Assembly (NCBI GenBank): GCA_937902425.1
Contig: CALFNB010000539.1
Coordinates: 1 to 64,000 of the forward strand
Reading direction: 5' to 3'
DNA from: an uncultured Acetobacteraceae bacterium
GTDB taxonomy: Bacteria > Pseudomonadota > Alphaproteobacteria > Acetobacterales > Acetobacteraceae
Length of the DNA: 64,000 nt
Shown: positions 1-8,913 of the stretch, piece after piece
Position numbering within the stretch: the first letter of the stretch is position 1
Layout of the letters: each line of letters begins with the position of its first letter
Translations under genes and position numbers: made by a program
The notes under the pieces: model-generated
Told to the model about the DNA's origin: nothing
Databases searched by the model: none
The model's input: only the letters and a program-made list of their open reading frames with translations

Positions 1-750
1 GTCAACTCGATCCGTCAGCGGGAAGGCCACGTGAAGCGGTGGCTGGAACGGGTGCGACCTGATCTGCTGTTCCTGCAGGAGATCAAGTGCGAGACAGCAG
101 CGTTTCCGGCGCTGACGTTTCAGTCGGTCGGCTACCAGTCCGATGCGGTGGGGCAGAAGGCCTATAACGGCGTCGCCGTGCTGTCGCGTGTGCCGTTTCA
201 GGTGGTGCATCGCACGTTGCCCGGCCTGCCGGAAGATGACGCCCAGTCGCGGTATATCGAGGTAGAGGCGGCGGGCCTGACGGCGATTGGGATATATCTG
301 CCGAACGGTAATTCGCGCGGTGACGAGGGCTTCGCTTATAAGCTCGCCTGGATGGACCGGCTGGCCGAGCGCGCGCAAACGTTACTTGATGCGGACGTTC
401 CACTGGTGATCACCGGCGACTTCAATGTCTGTCCCACGGATGAGGACCTCGCGCCGGGTGCGTTGTCGCCTGGCGATGCGCTGCTGCGGCCGGAGACCCG
501 CGCGCGGTTTCGCCGGCTGTTGTGGATGGGGTTGACGGACGCTGTCCGGGCGCTGGATCCGCATGGACGGGTGTTTACGTTCTGGGACTATCAGGGCGCG
601 GCGTGGGAGCGCGATTCCGGTCTGCGCATTGATCACGCTCTGCTTTCGCCCACGGTGGCGGAGCGGCTGATCGCCGCTGATCCGGACCGGGAGGAGCGCA
701 ATCAGGCGCAGCCGTCGGATCATGTGCCGGTGGTGATCGAATTGAGTTGA
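1..750 (+). CDS. xthA: Exodeoxyribonuclease III (5' end truncated by window start)
   Basis: The frame is open from base 1 (VNSIRQREGHVKRWLERVRPDLLFLQEIKC...). ExoIII/AP-endonuclease motifs: LQEIKC, GDFNVCPTDED, FTFWDYQ, LRIDHALLSP, SDHVPVV. Confidence 0.95.
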   Translation, partial: VNSIRQREGHVKRWLERVRPDLLFLQEIKCETAAFPALTFQSVGYQSDAVGQKAYNGVAVLSRVPFQVVHRTLPGLPEDDAQSRYIEVEAAGLTAIGIYLPNGNSRGDEGFAYKLAWMDRLAERAQTLLDADVPLVITGDFNVCPTDEDLAPGALSPGDALLRPETRARFRRLLWMGLTDAVRALDPHGRVFTFWDYQGAAWERDSGLRIDHALLSPTVAERLIAADPDREERNQAQPSDHVPVVIELS

Positions 751-753
751 GGG

Positions 754-812
754 AGCGCCGGGGCTTCCGCCCCTGACCCCGACCAGGGGGCAAAGCCTCT
801 GGTGGGTTCGAA
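754..812. repeat. Palindromic intergenic repeat, short version
   Basis: gcgccggggcttccgcccctgaccccgaccagggggcaaagcctctggtgggttcgaagg, just 3' of xthA. Both ends are shared with the element at 11972-12140. Confidence 0.65.
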
Positions 813-919
813 GGCCGAAGCTCTCGCGCTTACTGTTGCGCCGCCGGGCGATGCGGGACGCGCTTCGCGGGAAGTCGCGTTCCAACAATCAGGAGTTTCG
901 GACCGTCAGCATGTCCCCG

Positions 920-1456
920 CTACGGAACGGTGCGCCTCAGTTCGAAACAGAGCTCGCCTTTCGCATCGGTCGCGGTATGCCGCCAGCCGGCACGTTCGTA
1001 GAATCGCGCCGCGCGCGTGCCGGGACCCGTGGTCAGCCATATCAGGTCCGTGTGCTGGTCCCAAAGCCATCGCACGGCAGCAGCGAGCAATTGCCCGCCG
1101 AGTCCCCGCCCCTCATATTCGGGCAGCACGAACAACGCGAAGATGGAGCTGGCTTCGCCATCGGCGATCGAGAACGCGACGATGCGTCCGCTGTGCTCCG
1201 CGACCCAGCCGCGACACTCGGCCGTGAGCGACGCCGCGACACTCGCGGGTGTGATGCCAATGGCCATTAGCTGCTCCGGGGTTTGCAGGTTCTCCCGAAC
1301 GGACGCCCGGACAATGGAGATTCCGGCGATGTCTTCCGGCGTGGCCTGCCGTATTGGGATTTCCGCTGGCTGCATTTGTCCGTCCCCGGGCATTCGACGT
1401 CCCACATCGCTCGACGATATTCGCTTATCGTCTAACGCGGTTGTTGTCCTGATCAC
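920..1456 (-). CDS. GNAT family N-acetyltransferase
   Basis: FALFVLPEYEGRGLGGQLLAAAVRWLW ... TRAARFYERAGW is typical of GNAT motif A/B. Exact start uncertain. Confidence 0.85.
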   Translation of the reverse strand: MIRTTTALDDKRISSSDVGRRMPGDGQMQPAEIPIRQATPEDIAGISIVRASVRENLQTPEQLMAIGITPASVAASLTAECRGWVAEHSGRIVAFSIADGEASSIFALFVLPEYEGRGLGGQLLAAAVRWLWDQHTDLIWLTTGPGTRAARFYERAGWRHTATDAKGELCFELRRTVP

Positions 1457-1663
1457 AATTCAGGACTCCCAGAAAATCCACCGCTTCGAAGGCGTTCAAT
1501 GACTTACCATGTCAACGACCGAACGGATAACGAACACCGATAGAGGCGCCGCGATTGAGACTATCGACGTCCGTCGTTCTCCGGGCGGCATCGCTCGGAT
1601 GCGGTCGGCGATCAGGCCGCCGTCGGCACCGGAGCGCCCGCGGCGTGGTCAGCCCAGTGATCT

Positions 1664-1772
1664 GTCCGCGCGTTTGCGTGAGATCGGCGAGCATTGCGCC
1701 AGCCTCCCTGATGTCGATGCCCGCACGTCGGACGAGATCGTTGGCTATGATGAAACCGGCATGTGGACCTGA
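1664..1772 (+). pseudogene. VapB-type antitoxin C-terminal remnant
   Basis: LSARLREIGEHCASLPDVDARTSDEIVGYDETGMWT resembles the PSK/VapB antitoxin C-terminus. The upstream part of ORF 1509..1772 does not look like a VapB N-terminus. Stop overlaps the VapC ATG (tgatg). Confidence 0.55.
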
Positions 1773-2172
1773 TGGTCGTTGACACCTCCGCGCTGGTCGC
1801 GGTGCTGCTACGCGAGCCTGAGGCTGACCAGTTCACGCGAAGGTTGGCAAGCGCGCCGGTCCGCCTGCTGTCGTCGGTGACAAGGGTGGAGTTATCGTTC
1901 GTCATTGAAGGACGCAAAGGGGAGGCGGGCCGGATGCATCTTGAACGTCTGCTCCAGGTCGCGGCTTCGATGGGGTGAGCGTCACGCCACGGCACGCCGA
2001 AATCGCGATCGACCCGTTCCGGCGTTATGGCGAGGGCAGGCATCGGGCGGGACTGAACATCGGCGATTGTTTCTCTTATGCTCTCGCGATCGCCATGGAC
2101 CACGAACTGCCGTTCAAAGGTGATGACTTCATCCACACCGACGTTCGCCCGGTATCGCCGGCCGCGGCGTAG
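1772..2172 (+). pseudogene. VapC-type PIN-domain ribonuclease toxin, frameshifted
   Basis: MVVDTSALVAVLL...VELSFVIEGR... ends at 1978. The reading continues in the -1 frame from 1975: VSVTPRHAEIAIDPFRRYG..LNIGDCFSYALA..FKGDDFIHTDV. All PIN acidic motifs are present when the frames are joined at the GGGG run (1971-1975). Confidence 0.8.
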
Positions 2173-2175
2173 CCT

Positions 2176-2553
2176 CTACCAGTGCCGCTTCCAGCGGTTC
2201 CACGCGTAAAGCCCATCGGCGAACCGATCGTATCCGAAGCCCGCGATCCGCCGAATCCCCGGCACTCCCACGATCCGCGCGAGCCAGCCGTCTCCGGGAG
2301 TGCGGCGCCAGATTTCGACCGCGCAATCGATTCCGACCGAAAGTGTTCCGTTCTCGTCAACGGCGTGTAACCGGCGGCGCACATCGTCGACGCCGGCGCC
2401 GAAGCGGGAGAGCGCGTCAGGTTCGAGATTGATGTCGCGGAATTCAATCGCGCCCGCGCGGGCCGCGCGCAGCAGCCGATCGCGCTGCCAGTCGATGCCA
2501 GCCTTGCAGACTGGGCATTTTGTATTGTACCAGACAGTGAGTTTCGTGATCAT
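2176..2553 (-). CDS. DCC-family thiol-disulfide oxidoreductase (DUF393)
   Basis: VWYNTKCPVCKAGIDWQRDR CxxC motif, and RIAGFGYDRFADGLYAWNRW C-terminus typical of DUF393. Confidence 0.85.
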   Translation of the reverse strand: MITKLTVWYNTKCPVCKAGIDWQRDRLLRAARAGAIEFRDINLEPDALSRFGAGVDDVRRRLHAVDENGTLSVGIDCAVEIWRRTPGDGWLARIVGVPGIRRIAGFGYDRFADGLYAWNRWKRHW

Positions 2554-2653
2554 ACCGCGGTCTTGGCGGCATGCCCCGGCTCGATCGGACAGCTATCGAT
2601 GGCCCGGACGAACCGGGCCACCACGAATGTGCGGCCGGCCGGCGCGGCGCCCG

Positions 2654-4378
2654 TCAAATATCGGCGTAACAGTGGCTCTCCGCCTCGGTCCCGGGGTGCG
2701 TCAACGCGCCCAGATGCGCTGGTCCAACCAGTTGCGCGTATTTCCAGATCGCGCCGGAGTTGTAGTCGGTGCGGCGCGGCTTCCAGGCCTGCTTCCGTTC
2801 CGCCATCTCCGCGTCGGAAACCAGCATGTCGATCGTGCCCTTGGTCGCGTCGATGACGATCTTATCGCCGTTCTTCAACAGCGCGATCGGGCCGCCGACC
2901 GCCGCCTCGGGTCCGACGTGACCGATGCAGAACCCACGCGTCCCGCCGGAGAACCGGCCATCGGTGATCAGCGCGACTTTCTCGCCCATGTCCTGACCAT
3001 AGATCGCGCCGGTCGTCGACAGCATCTCGCGCATGCCGGGTCCGCCCTTCGGCCCTTCGTAACGGATCACCAGAACGTCGCCCGCCTTGTAGGCGCGCGC
3101 CTGGACGGCGGCGAAACATTCCTCCTCGGAATCGAAACACAGCGCCGTGCCCTCGAAGCGCAGGTTGTGCAGGCCGGCGACCTTCACGATCGCGCCGTCG
3201 GGAGCGAGATTGCCCTTCAGGCCGACCACGCCGCCGGTCGGCGAGATCGGCCGCGACACCGGATAGATCACGTCCTGATCGGTCGGGAACACCACGTCCT
3301 TGTGGTTCTCGGCCAGGGTTTTGCCGGTGACGGTCAGGCAGTCGCCGTGCAGCAGCCCACCATCGAGCAGCGCCTTGATGATCACCGGCATGCCGCCCAC
3401 CTTGAACACATCGAACGCCACATATTTGCCGCCGGGTTTGAGATCGGCGATGTACGGCGTGCGGCGCATGATCTCCACCACATCGTCCATGGTGAAGCGA
3501 ATCCCCGCCTCATGCGCGATCGCCGGCAGATGCAGACCGGCGTTGGTGGAGCCACCGGTCGCGCCGACCACCACGGCGGCATTTTGCAATGCCTTCAACG
3601 TGACGATGTCGCGTGGGCGGATGCGATTTTCCACCAGGTTCATCACCGCGCGGCCGGAGGAGACCGCGAACCGGTCGCGTTCCTCGTACGGCGCGGGTGA
3701 GCCGGCCGAACCGGGCAACGCCAGGCCGATCGCCTCGCTGACGGTCGCCATCGTGTTGGCGGTGAACTGACCGCCGCACGCACCGGCGGACGGGCAGGCG
3801 GCGCATTCCAGTTCGTGCAGGTCCGCGTCCGACATGTTGCCGGCGGAATGCATGCCGACCGCCTCGAACACATCGACGACGGTCACATCGCGGCCCTTGA
3901 ATTTACCGGGCAGAATCGAGCCGCCGTACATGAACACGCTCGGCACGTTCAGGCGCAGCATCGCCATCATCATGCCCGGCAGCGATTTGTCGCAGCCCGC
4001 CAGACCGACCAATGCGTCATAGCAATGACCGCGCATCGTCAGCTCCACCGAGTCGGCGATCAGATCGCGCGACACCAACGAGGACTTCATCCCCTGATGC
4101 CCCATCGCGATACCGTCGGTGACGGTGATGGTGGTGAACTCGCGCGGCGTGCCGCCGGTCTCCGACACGCCCTTTTTCACCGACTGCGCCTGCCGGCTGA
4201 GGGCGATGTTGCAGGGCGCCGCCTCATTCCAGCAGGTGGCGACGCCGACGAAGGGCTGATTGATCTCCTCCTCGGTCAGGCCCATCGCGTAATAGTACGA
4301 GCGATGCGGCGCGCGGCCGGGTCCCACGGTGACGTGGCGGGAGGGCATGCGGGACTTGTCCCAGGACCGGGTCGTCAT
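2654..4378 (-). CDS. ilvD: Dihydroxy-acid dehydratase
   Basis: 574 aa; motifs CDKSLPGMMMAMLRLN, CPSAGACGGQFTANTMA, ALITDGRFSGGTRGFCIGHVGPEAA. Confidence 0.97.
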   Translation of the reverse strand: MTTRSWDKSRMPSRHVTVGPGRAPHRSYYYAMGLTEEEINQPFVGVATCWNEAAPCNIALSRQAQSVKKGVSETGGTPREFTTITVTDGIAMGHQGMKSSLVSRDLIADSVELTMRGHCYDALVGLAGCDKSLPGMMMAMLRLNVPSVFMYGGSILPGKFKGRDVTVVDVFEAVGMHSAGNMSDADLHELECAACPSAGACGGQFTANTMATVSEAIGLALPGSAGSPAPYEERDRFAVSSGRAVMNLVENRIRPRDIVTLKALQNAAVVVGATGGSTNAGLHLPAIAHEAGIRFTMDDVVEIMRRTPYIADLKPGGKYVAFDVFKVGGMPVIIKALLDGGLLHGDCLTVTGKTLAENHKDVVFPTDQDVIYPVSRPISPTGGVVGLKGNLAPDGAIVKVAGLHNLRFEGTALCFDSEEECFAAVQARAYKAGDVLVIRYEGPKGGPGMREMLSTTGAIYGQDMGEKVALITDGRFSGGTRGFCIGHVGPEAAVGGPIALLKNGDKIVIDATKGTIDMLVSDAEMAERKQAWKPRRTDYNSGAIWKYAQLVGPAHLGALTHPGTEAESHCYADI

Positions 4379-4528
4379 GGCGGTTTTCCTTCTGTGATCC
4401 GTGGCGTACTTGGTGCGCGGTTATAGCGCCTGGCCGATACGGGCCAAGCCCCAGGAAGCGCTTCCTCGACGACTGGGCGGGATGCTTCGCTCCGGGATCT
4501 CACGGCGTCACGACGCGGTCGCGTTCGA

Positions 4529-5209
4529 TCAGTTGCGCAGCCGAACCAGAGTGAAAATTCCAAACGGCGGCATCGGGCTGGTCGCGATCCCGGCGATTTC
4601 CTCGGGCTCGAACAGCGCCTTCACGGCGAAGTCCGGGTGCCAGCCCAGTCGTCGCGACGCCGGTGCCATGGCGCGTTCGACCCACCATCTGGGTCCGCCC
4701 TCGGCGGCGAAGTGGTTGGCGAACAGGATCTTGCCGCCGGGCCGCACCACCCGGCGCAGTTCCGCCAGCAGCCGTCGCGGATTGGGTACGACCGAGGCCA
4801 CGAACATCGCCACCGCGATGTCGAACTGCCCATCGGCGAACTCGGTCGCCTCGGCATCCATCTCCAGCAGGCCGTCGACGTTACGCAAGCCAAGATCGGC
4901 GACCCGGCGGCGGGCGAGGGCGAGCATGTCGGCCGACAGATCAATTCCCACGATTCGCTTGTCGGAGGTGTAGCGCGGCAACGCGAGGCCGGTACCGACT
5001 CCGACCTCCAGCACGTTTCGGCCCGGCAGTTGGTTGACCAACGCGGCCGCGCGTTTGCGCGCGACCGACGAAACGGCCCCGAAAACCACGTCATAAAAGG
5101 AAGACCATCGCCTGTATGCGTCCCGGATCGCCGCCACGTCGAGTGCGACCTCAGGTGTGGCGCCTGGCAACCGCCGCGAGCGGGCGCGTTCTTCCAGGGT
5201 TTGACTCAT
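4529..5209 (-). CDS. Class I SAM-dependent methyltransferase (phospholipid N-methyltransferase/PmtA-like)
   Basis: RNVLEVGVGTGLALPRY, VGIDLSADMLALARRR, RRVVRPGGKILFANHF. Start chosen at MSQTLEERARS (5209). Confidence 0.85.
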   Translation of the reverse strand: MSQTLEERARSRRLPGATPEVALDVAAIRDAYRRWSSFYDVVFGAVSSVARKRAAALVNQLPGRNVLEVGVGTGLALPRYTSDKRIVGIDLSADMLALARRRVADLGLRNVDGLLEMDAEATEFADGQFDIAVAMFVASVVPNPRRLLAELRRVVRPGGKILFANHFAAEGGPRWWVERAMAPASRRLGWHPDFAVKALFEPEEIAGIATSPMPPFGIFTLVRLRN

Positions 5210-5500
5210 CACGACCCGTCCCCGTTGCGCAGCCTGCGTAATTGACGAATCACCATCATGCAAGCCCCGCTTGCGGCCGGACATACGCATATCTGCCCCA
5301 TGCCCCGCGATTGGGACATGGTGGTCACATCGTGGTCGCCAAGCCTCGACCCATTAACACGCGGTTCCCGGCTCCGGAATTCCCGGGAGACACACAGTTT
5401 TGGCCCCATTTTGGGAAATGCCCCAGATGCGGTACCCCGGACACGGTGTCCCTGGGACGCGATGCTCCCCAGTGCCGTGCGCCGGTGCCGTGTGCCGCGG

Positions 5501-5710
5501 TCAGCCCGTTTCGGCCAAATTCACCGCGGCGGCGCGGCCATTGGCCTGCTGTTCAATCTCAAACGCGAGTTTCTGCCCCTCGTTGAGCGTTCGCATCCCC
5601 GCTTTCTGGACGGCACTGATATGGACGAAGATGTCCTTGCCGCCCTCTTCGGGGCCGATGAAGCCATAGCCTTTGGTTGCGTTGAACCACTTCACGGTGC
5701 CTGTGGGCAT
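5501..5710 (-). CDS. Cold-shock protein (CspA family)
   Basis: [69 protein letters not shown] (RNP1/RNP2). Purine-rich SD upstream of ATG at 5710. Confidence 0.95.
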   Translation of the reverse strand: MPTGTVKWFNATKGYGFIGPEEGGKDIFVHISAVQKAGMRTLNEGQKLAFEIEQQANGRAAAVNLAETG

Positions 5711-6036
5711 CGTCTTCTCGCCTTTCCGGTCACGGGTGGTCCGTTCCGGACCTCCAGCCAGACCACCCTGTTGCACAGGGGCGCGACGGCGAACCGCGAC
5801 GCCCTCCCTTGGGAGCATTCCCGGCGTTATTCCGTCGACCGGGATGTGCCTCCGAGAAGACGATATCCTGTCGGCGGGCCGACGGCAACGAATCGCCGCG
5901 GGGAATCGTGAGGGAGGCCGGCACAAGATTGCTTGCATCCCGTCGCGCGCCGGGCCATGTGTGCGCGAACCGGCTGGTGAGACCCAACACTGGGTAAAGG
6001 CGCGGCGGGTAAAGGCGCGGTTGGACGGAGGATTGA

Positions 6037-6282
6037 ATGGGCAGCTTCAGCATCTGGCACTGGATGGTCGTGCTGCTGGTCGTGTTGCTGCTGTTCGGCG
6101 GCAACAAGGTCAGCGGCCTGATGGGCGATTTCGCCAAGGGCATCAAGTCGTTCAAGAAGAACATGGCGGAACCCGACGATGCCTCGATGGAGGACAGCGC
6201 GGCCAAGCCCGGCGGTTCGATCTCCGGTCCGGCCGGCGAGGCCGCGCCGCGTTCAACGCGGGAAACAACGTCCGCGCATTGA
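6037..6282 (+). CDS. tatA: Twin-arginine translocase subunit TatA
   Basis: [43 protein letters not shown]: short TM, hinge and amphipathic helix typical of TatA. Confidence 0.93.
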   Translation: MGSFSIWHWMVVLLVVLLLFGGNKVSGLMGDFAKGIKSFKKNMAEPDDASMEDSAAKPGGSISGPAGEAAPRSTRETTSAH

Positions 6283-6286
6283 ACTT

Positions 6287-6340
6287 CATGCGTCAGTAGA
6301 CAGGCATGCGTCAGTAGGCAGGCATGCGTCGGTAAACCGG
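6287..6340. repeat. 18-bp tandem repeat, three copies
   Basis: catgcgtcagtagacagg / catgcgtcagtaggcagg / catgcgtcggtaaaccgg, starting at 6287, 6305 and 6323. Confidence 0.9.
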
Positions 6341-6528
6341 GACGGCGTATCGTGGGTCGCCGCCCGACCATGCTGGGCGGCGCGCCTGGAAAGCTTCAGC
6401 ACAACCGCGGATCCGAGCGCGCCCTGGCACGGTGTCATTGGCGCCGGTCCGACCCTGCCGCATGCACACATCCCGAACGAGACCGGCGCGCCACGCGCGA
6501 AGTTCAGCAAGCAAGTCAGCAAGCGATC

Positions 6529-6670
6529 AACGCAGAGGGCGCGGAGGCCACCGGAGCACACGGAGCAGAAAGATTTCCCGGCGCTTCGTGCGAGCTTGCG
6601 ACCCGGTACCGCGCGAAGCGCCATACCTACCTCCTCCGTGCGCTCCGGTGGCCTCCGCGCCCTCCGTGTT
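6529..6670. repeat. Long nested inverted repeat (outer 37-bp arms, inner 13-bp arms)
   Basis: Outer arms 6529-6565 (aacgcagagggcgcggaggccaccggagcacacggag) and 6634-6670, reverse complement with ~3 mismatches. Inner arms 6580-6592 (ggcgcttcgtgcg) and 6610-6622 (cgcgcgaagcgcc). Confidence 0.9.
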
Positions 6671-6980
6671 ACAACCTTGCTTACCTGGTCGCGGATCGGC
6701 GTGGACCGCACCATCACGGCCGTGATGTCGGCGGTGCCAGGATCTGGGTGGCCTCAGGATGTGTGGCTCTTGTAGGGTCCGACCTGGGAGTACGCCTCGC
6801 CGATGCCCCGCGCCCGTTCTGGTGAGATTGCCTCGCACGGCCAATTCTTTGGACCTCGATTGCCGGCCACCATCGCGTGGCAGCCTGGCGGCCCCCACCG
6901 CGCGGCCCCAAGGCGCGGATTGTATGCTTCCGGTTACCCGCACGCGAATATCGTCGCGTTGGCGAATCAAGGTACGAAGC

Positions 6981-7853
6981 ATGGTCGAGTATCTCACGCA
7001 ACACCTTCAAACCGTGGCGATCGACCTGTTCCGGCTGTGTCTGTGGCTGGCGATCCTGTCGGTCATTTTCGTGCCGCTGGAGCGTCTGTTCGCCCTCCAT
7101 CGAGCGGCGGTCTTCCGCGACGGGATCGGCACCGATCTTGCTTGGTACTTCATTAATGCTTTGCTTCCCACCCTGCTGCTGAGTGCGCCGTTGGGCCTCG
7201 TGGCCGGAGCGGTTCACGGTCTGGTTCCGGCGGGTTTCCACGCGACGGTCGCCGCGGCGCCGTTCTGGGCACGCACGCTCGCGGCATTGGTGGTGGCCGA
7301 AACCGGCTATTACTGGGGCCACCGCATGATGCATGAGCTCCCCGCGCTGTGGCGATTTCATTCGGTTCATCACAGCGCCGGACATATCGACTTCCTGGTC
7401 AACTCGCGCGCTCATCCCATCGATATCGTGTTCGGCCGGCTCTGCGGCACGATCCCGCTGTATGTCGTCGGTCTGGCCGGACCGGTGGGGACCACCGCCG
7501 GCACCATGCCGCTGCTGATCACGATGGTCGGCACGATCTGGGGGTTCTTCATCCACGCCAATCTGCGCTGGCGCCTCGGTCCGCTGGAGTGGCTGGTCAC
7601 GTCCCCGGCGTTTCATCATTGGCACCACAGCCTCACCGCCCCGACGGACCGGAACTTCGCTTCGACCCTGCCGTGGCTCGATCGGCTCTTTGGAACGTTC
7701 CATTCGCCGAACGGGGAGTGGCCGTCGCGTTATGGCATCAAGGAGATGATGCCCGACTCTTTGGGGCAGCAGTTGGTGCAGCCGCTGCTCGAACCGCGGC
7801 CATGGCCGGTTGGGTATAGCCGGAGCACGGTTCAACGCGCCCGGTCACAATGA
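6981..7853 (+). CDS. Sterol desaturase / fatty acid hydroxylase family protein
   Basis: Histidine boxes HRMMH, HSVHH, HHWHH with hydrophobic helices. Start at ATG 6981. Confidence 0.92.
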   Translation: MVEYLTQHLQTVAIDLFRLCLWLAILSVIFVPLERLFALHRAAVFRDGIGTDLAWYFINALLPTLLLSAPLGLVAGAVHGLVPAGFHATVAAAPFWARTLAALVVAETGYYWGHRMMHELPALWRFHSVHHSAGHIDFLVNSRAHPIDIVFGRLCGTIPLYVVGLAGPVGTTAGTMPLLITMVGTIWGFFIHANLRWRLGPLEWLVTSPAFHHWHHSLTAPTDRNFASTLPWLDRLFGTFHSPNGEWPSRYGIKEMMPDSLGQQLVQPLLEPRPWPVGYSRSTVQRARSQ

Positions 7854-8074
7854 CTCGAGGTCACCGGAATGAGGTGATTGATCATAATTCTCTCCCGCGC
7901 GCGCCGCACAGGGATGTTCCAAAATTAATACATTCATCGCGGAAATCGGTTCGTAAGACTTTGATCGCTAAGCAGGCTCGCGCCTGCATGAAGCGATTGA
8001 ACGGCATCTCGGCGATCATATTCGCGATCGTTCCACAGTCTGAAGTCCACGGGGAATCCAGGGCCGTATCAAAT

Positions 8075-8839
8075 ATGTTGAAAATTCAATTTAAACGGTT
8101 ATGGCCCATACAGTTCCGGCATGCCTTAATGGTGCCCGCCCTGGCCGCCGTGCTGGCGAATGTCCCCGCCGGCGCCACGAACCTGGCGACCAACGGCAGC
8201 TTTGAAAATGTCGGAACCAACACGCAAAGTTATCAGGTCACCGCCAGCGGCAGCACAACGTTGCCGGGGTGGACCCTGGGGCCCTCCGGTATCGACTGCC
8301 TGGTGTACAACAAGCCCAGTACAACGATGTGCGGAAGCGGCTACTCGTCTCCCTACCAGAGCAGCAACGTGACATTCGCGATTTCTCCGGGCGTAAGCCC
8401 GAACGGCGGAAACTTTTTGGCGTCCGACTCGTCCGCCGCGTACGAGCAGTCGATATCGCAGACGATAACCACGGTGATCGGTAAGCAGTACATCGTCTCA
8501 TTCTATCAGGCCGGGGCGCAGCAATATGGCTACAGCGGCGCGACCACGGATCAATGGCAGGTCACCTTTGGCTCCTCCACGCAGACATCCGCGTTGATGA
8601 GCGTTGCCTCGCAAGGCGATGTGCCCTGGATGGGACAACAGATGATCTTCACCGCGACCTCGACGAGTTCGACATTGACGTTCCTGGCTCTGGGCACGCC
8701 ATCCAACTCCCAGCCGCCGTTCGCTTTGCTGGATGGGATCGACGTCGAGGTGCCGGAACCCGCATCGATCGGCCTGATGGGATTTGGCCTGGTTGGCGTG
8801 GCGGGTCTGCGCCGTCGCCGGGCGCGCCGTTCCGCCTGA
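8075..8839 (+). CDS. PEP-CTERM sorting-signal secreted protein
   Basis: Signal-like N-terminus, NGSFE start of mature domain, and C-terminal VPEPASIGLMGFGLVGVAGLRRRRARR. Start at ATG 8075. Confidence 0.9.
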   Translation: MLKIQFKRLWPIQFRHALMVPALAAVLANVPAGATNLATNGSFENVGTNTQSYQVTASGSTTLPGWTLGPSGIDCLVYNKPSTTMCGSGYSSPYQSSNVTFAISPGVSPNGGNFLASDSSAAYEQSISQTITTVIGKQYIVSFYQAGAQQYGYSGATTDQWQVTFGSSTQTSALMSVASQGDVPWMGQQMIFTATSTSSTLTFLALGTPSNSQPPFALLDGIDVEVPEPASIGLMGFGLVGVAGLRRRRARRSA

Positions 8840-8913
8840 TTTCCGCGCCGTATCGAACCGCGAACCGGGCTCCACGACGGGGCCAAGGCCGGATCCTCCG
8901 TTTCGTCGGCCCG

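Noticed and set aside
795-812. ggtgggttcgaagg resembling a tRNA T-loop
   Set aside because: No surrounding cloverleaf. It belongs to the palindromic repeat shared with 12100-12140.
2300-3700. 466-aa plus-strand ORF antisense to ilvD
   Set aside because: Shadow ORF; ilvD motifs are conclusive on the minus strand.
5439-5451. Perfect palindrome GGACACGGTGTCC between the cold-shock and methyltransferase genes
   Set aside because: Short, and such palindromes occur by chance in GC-rich DNA. A terminator or operator role cannot be supported without copy number or expression data.
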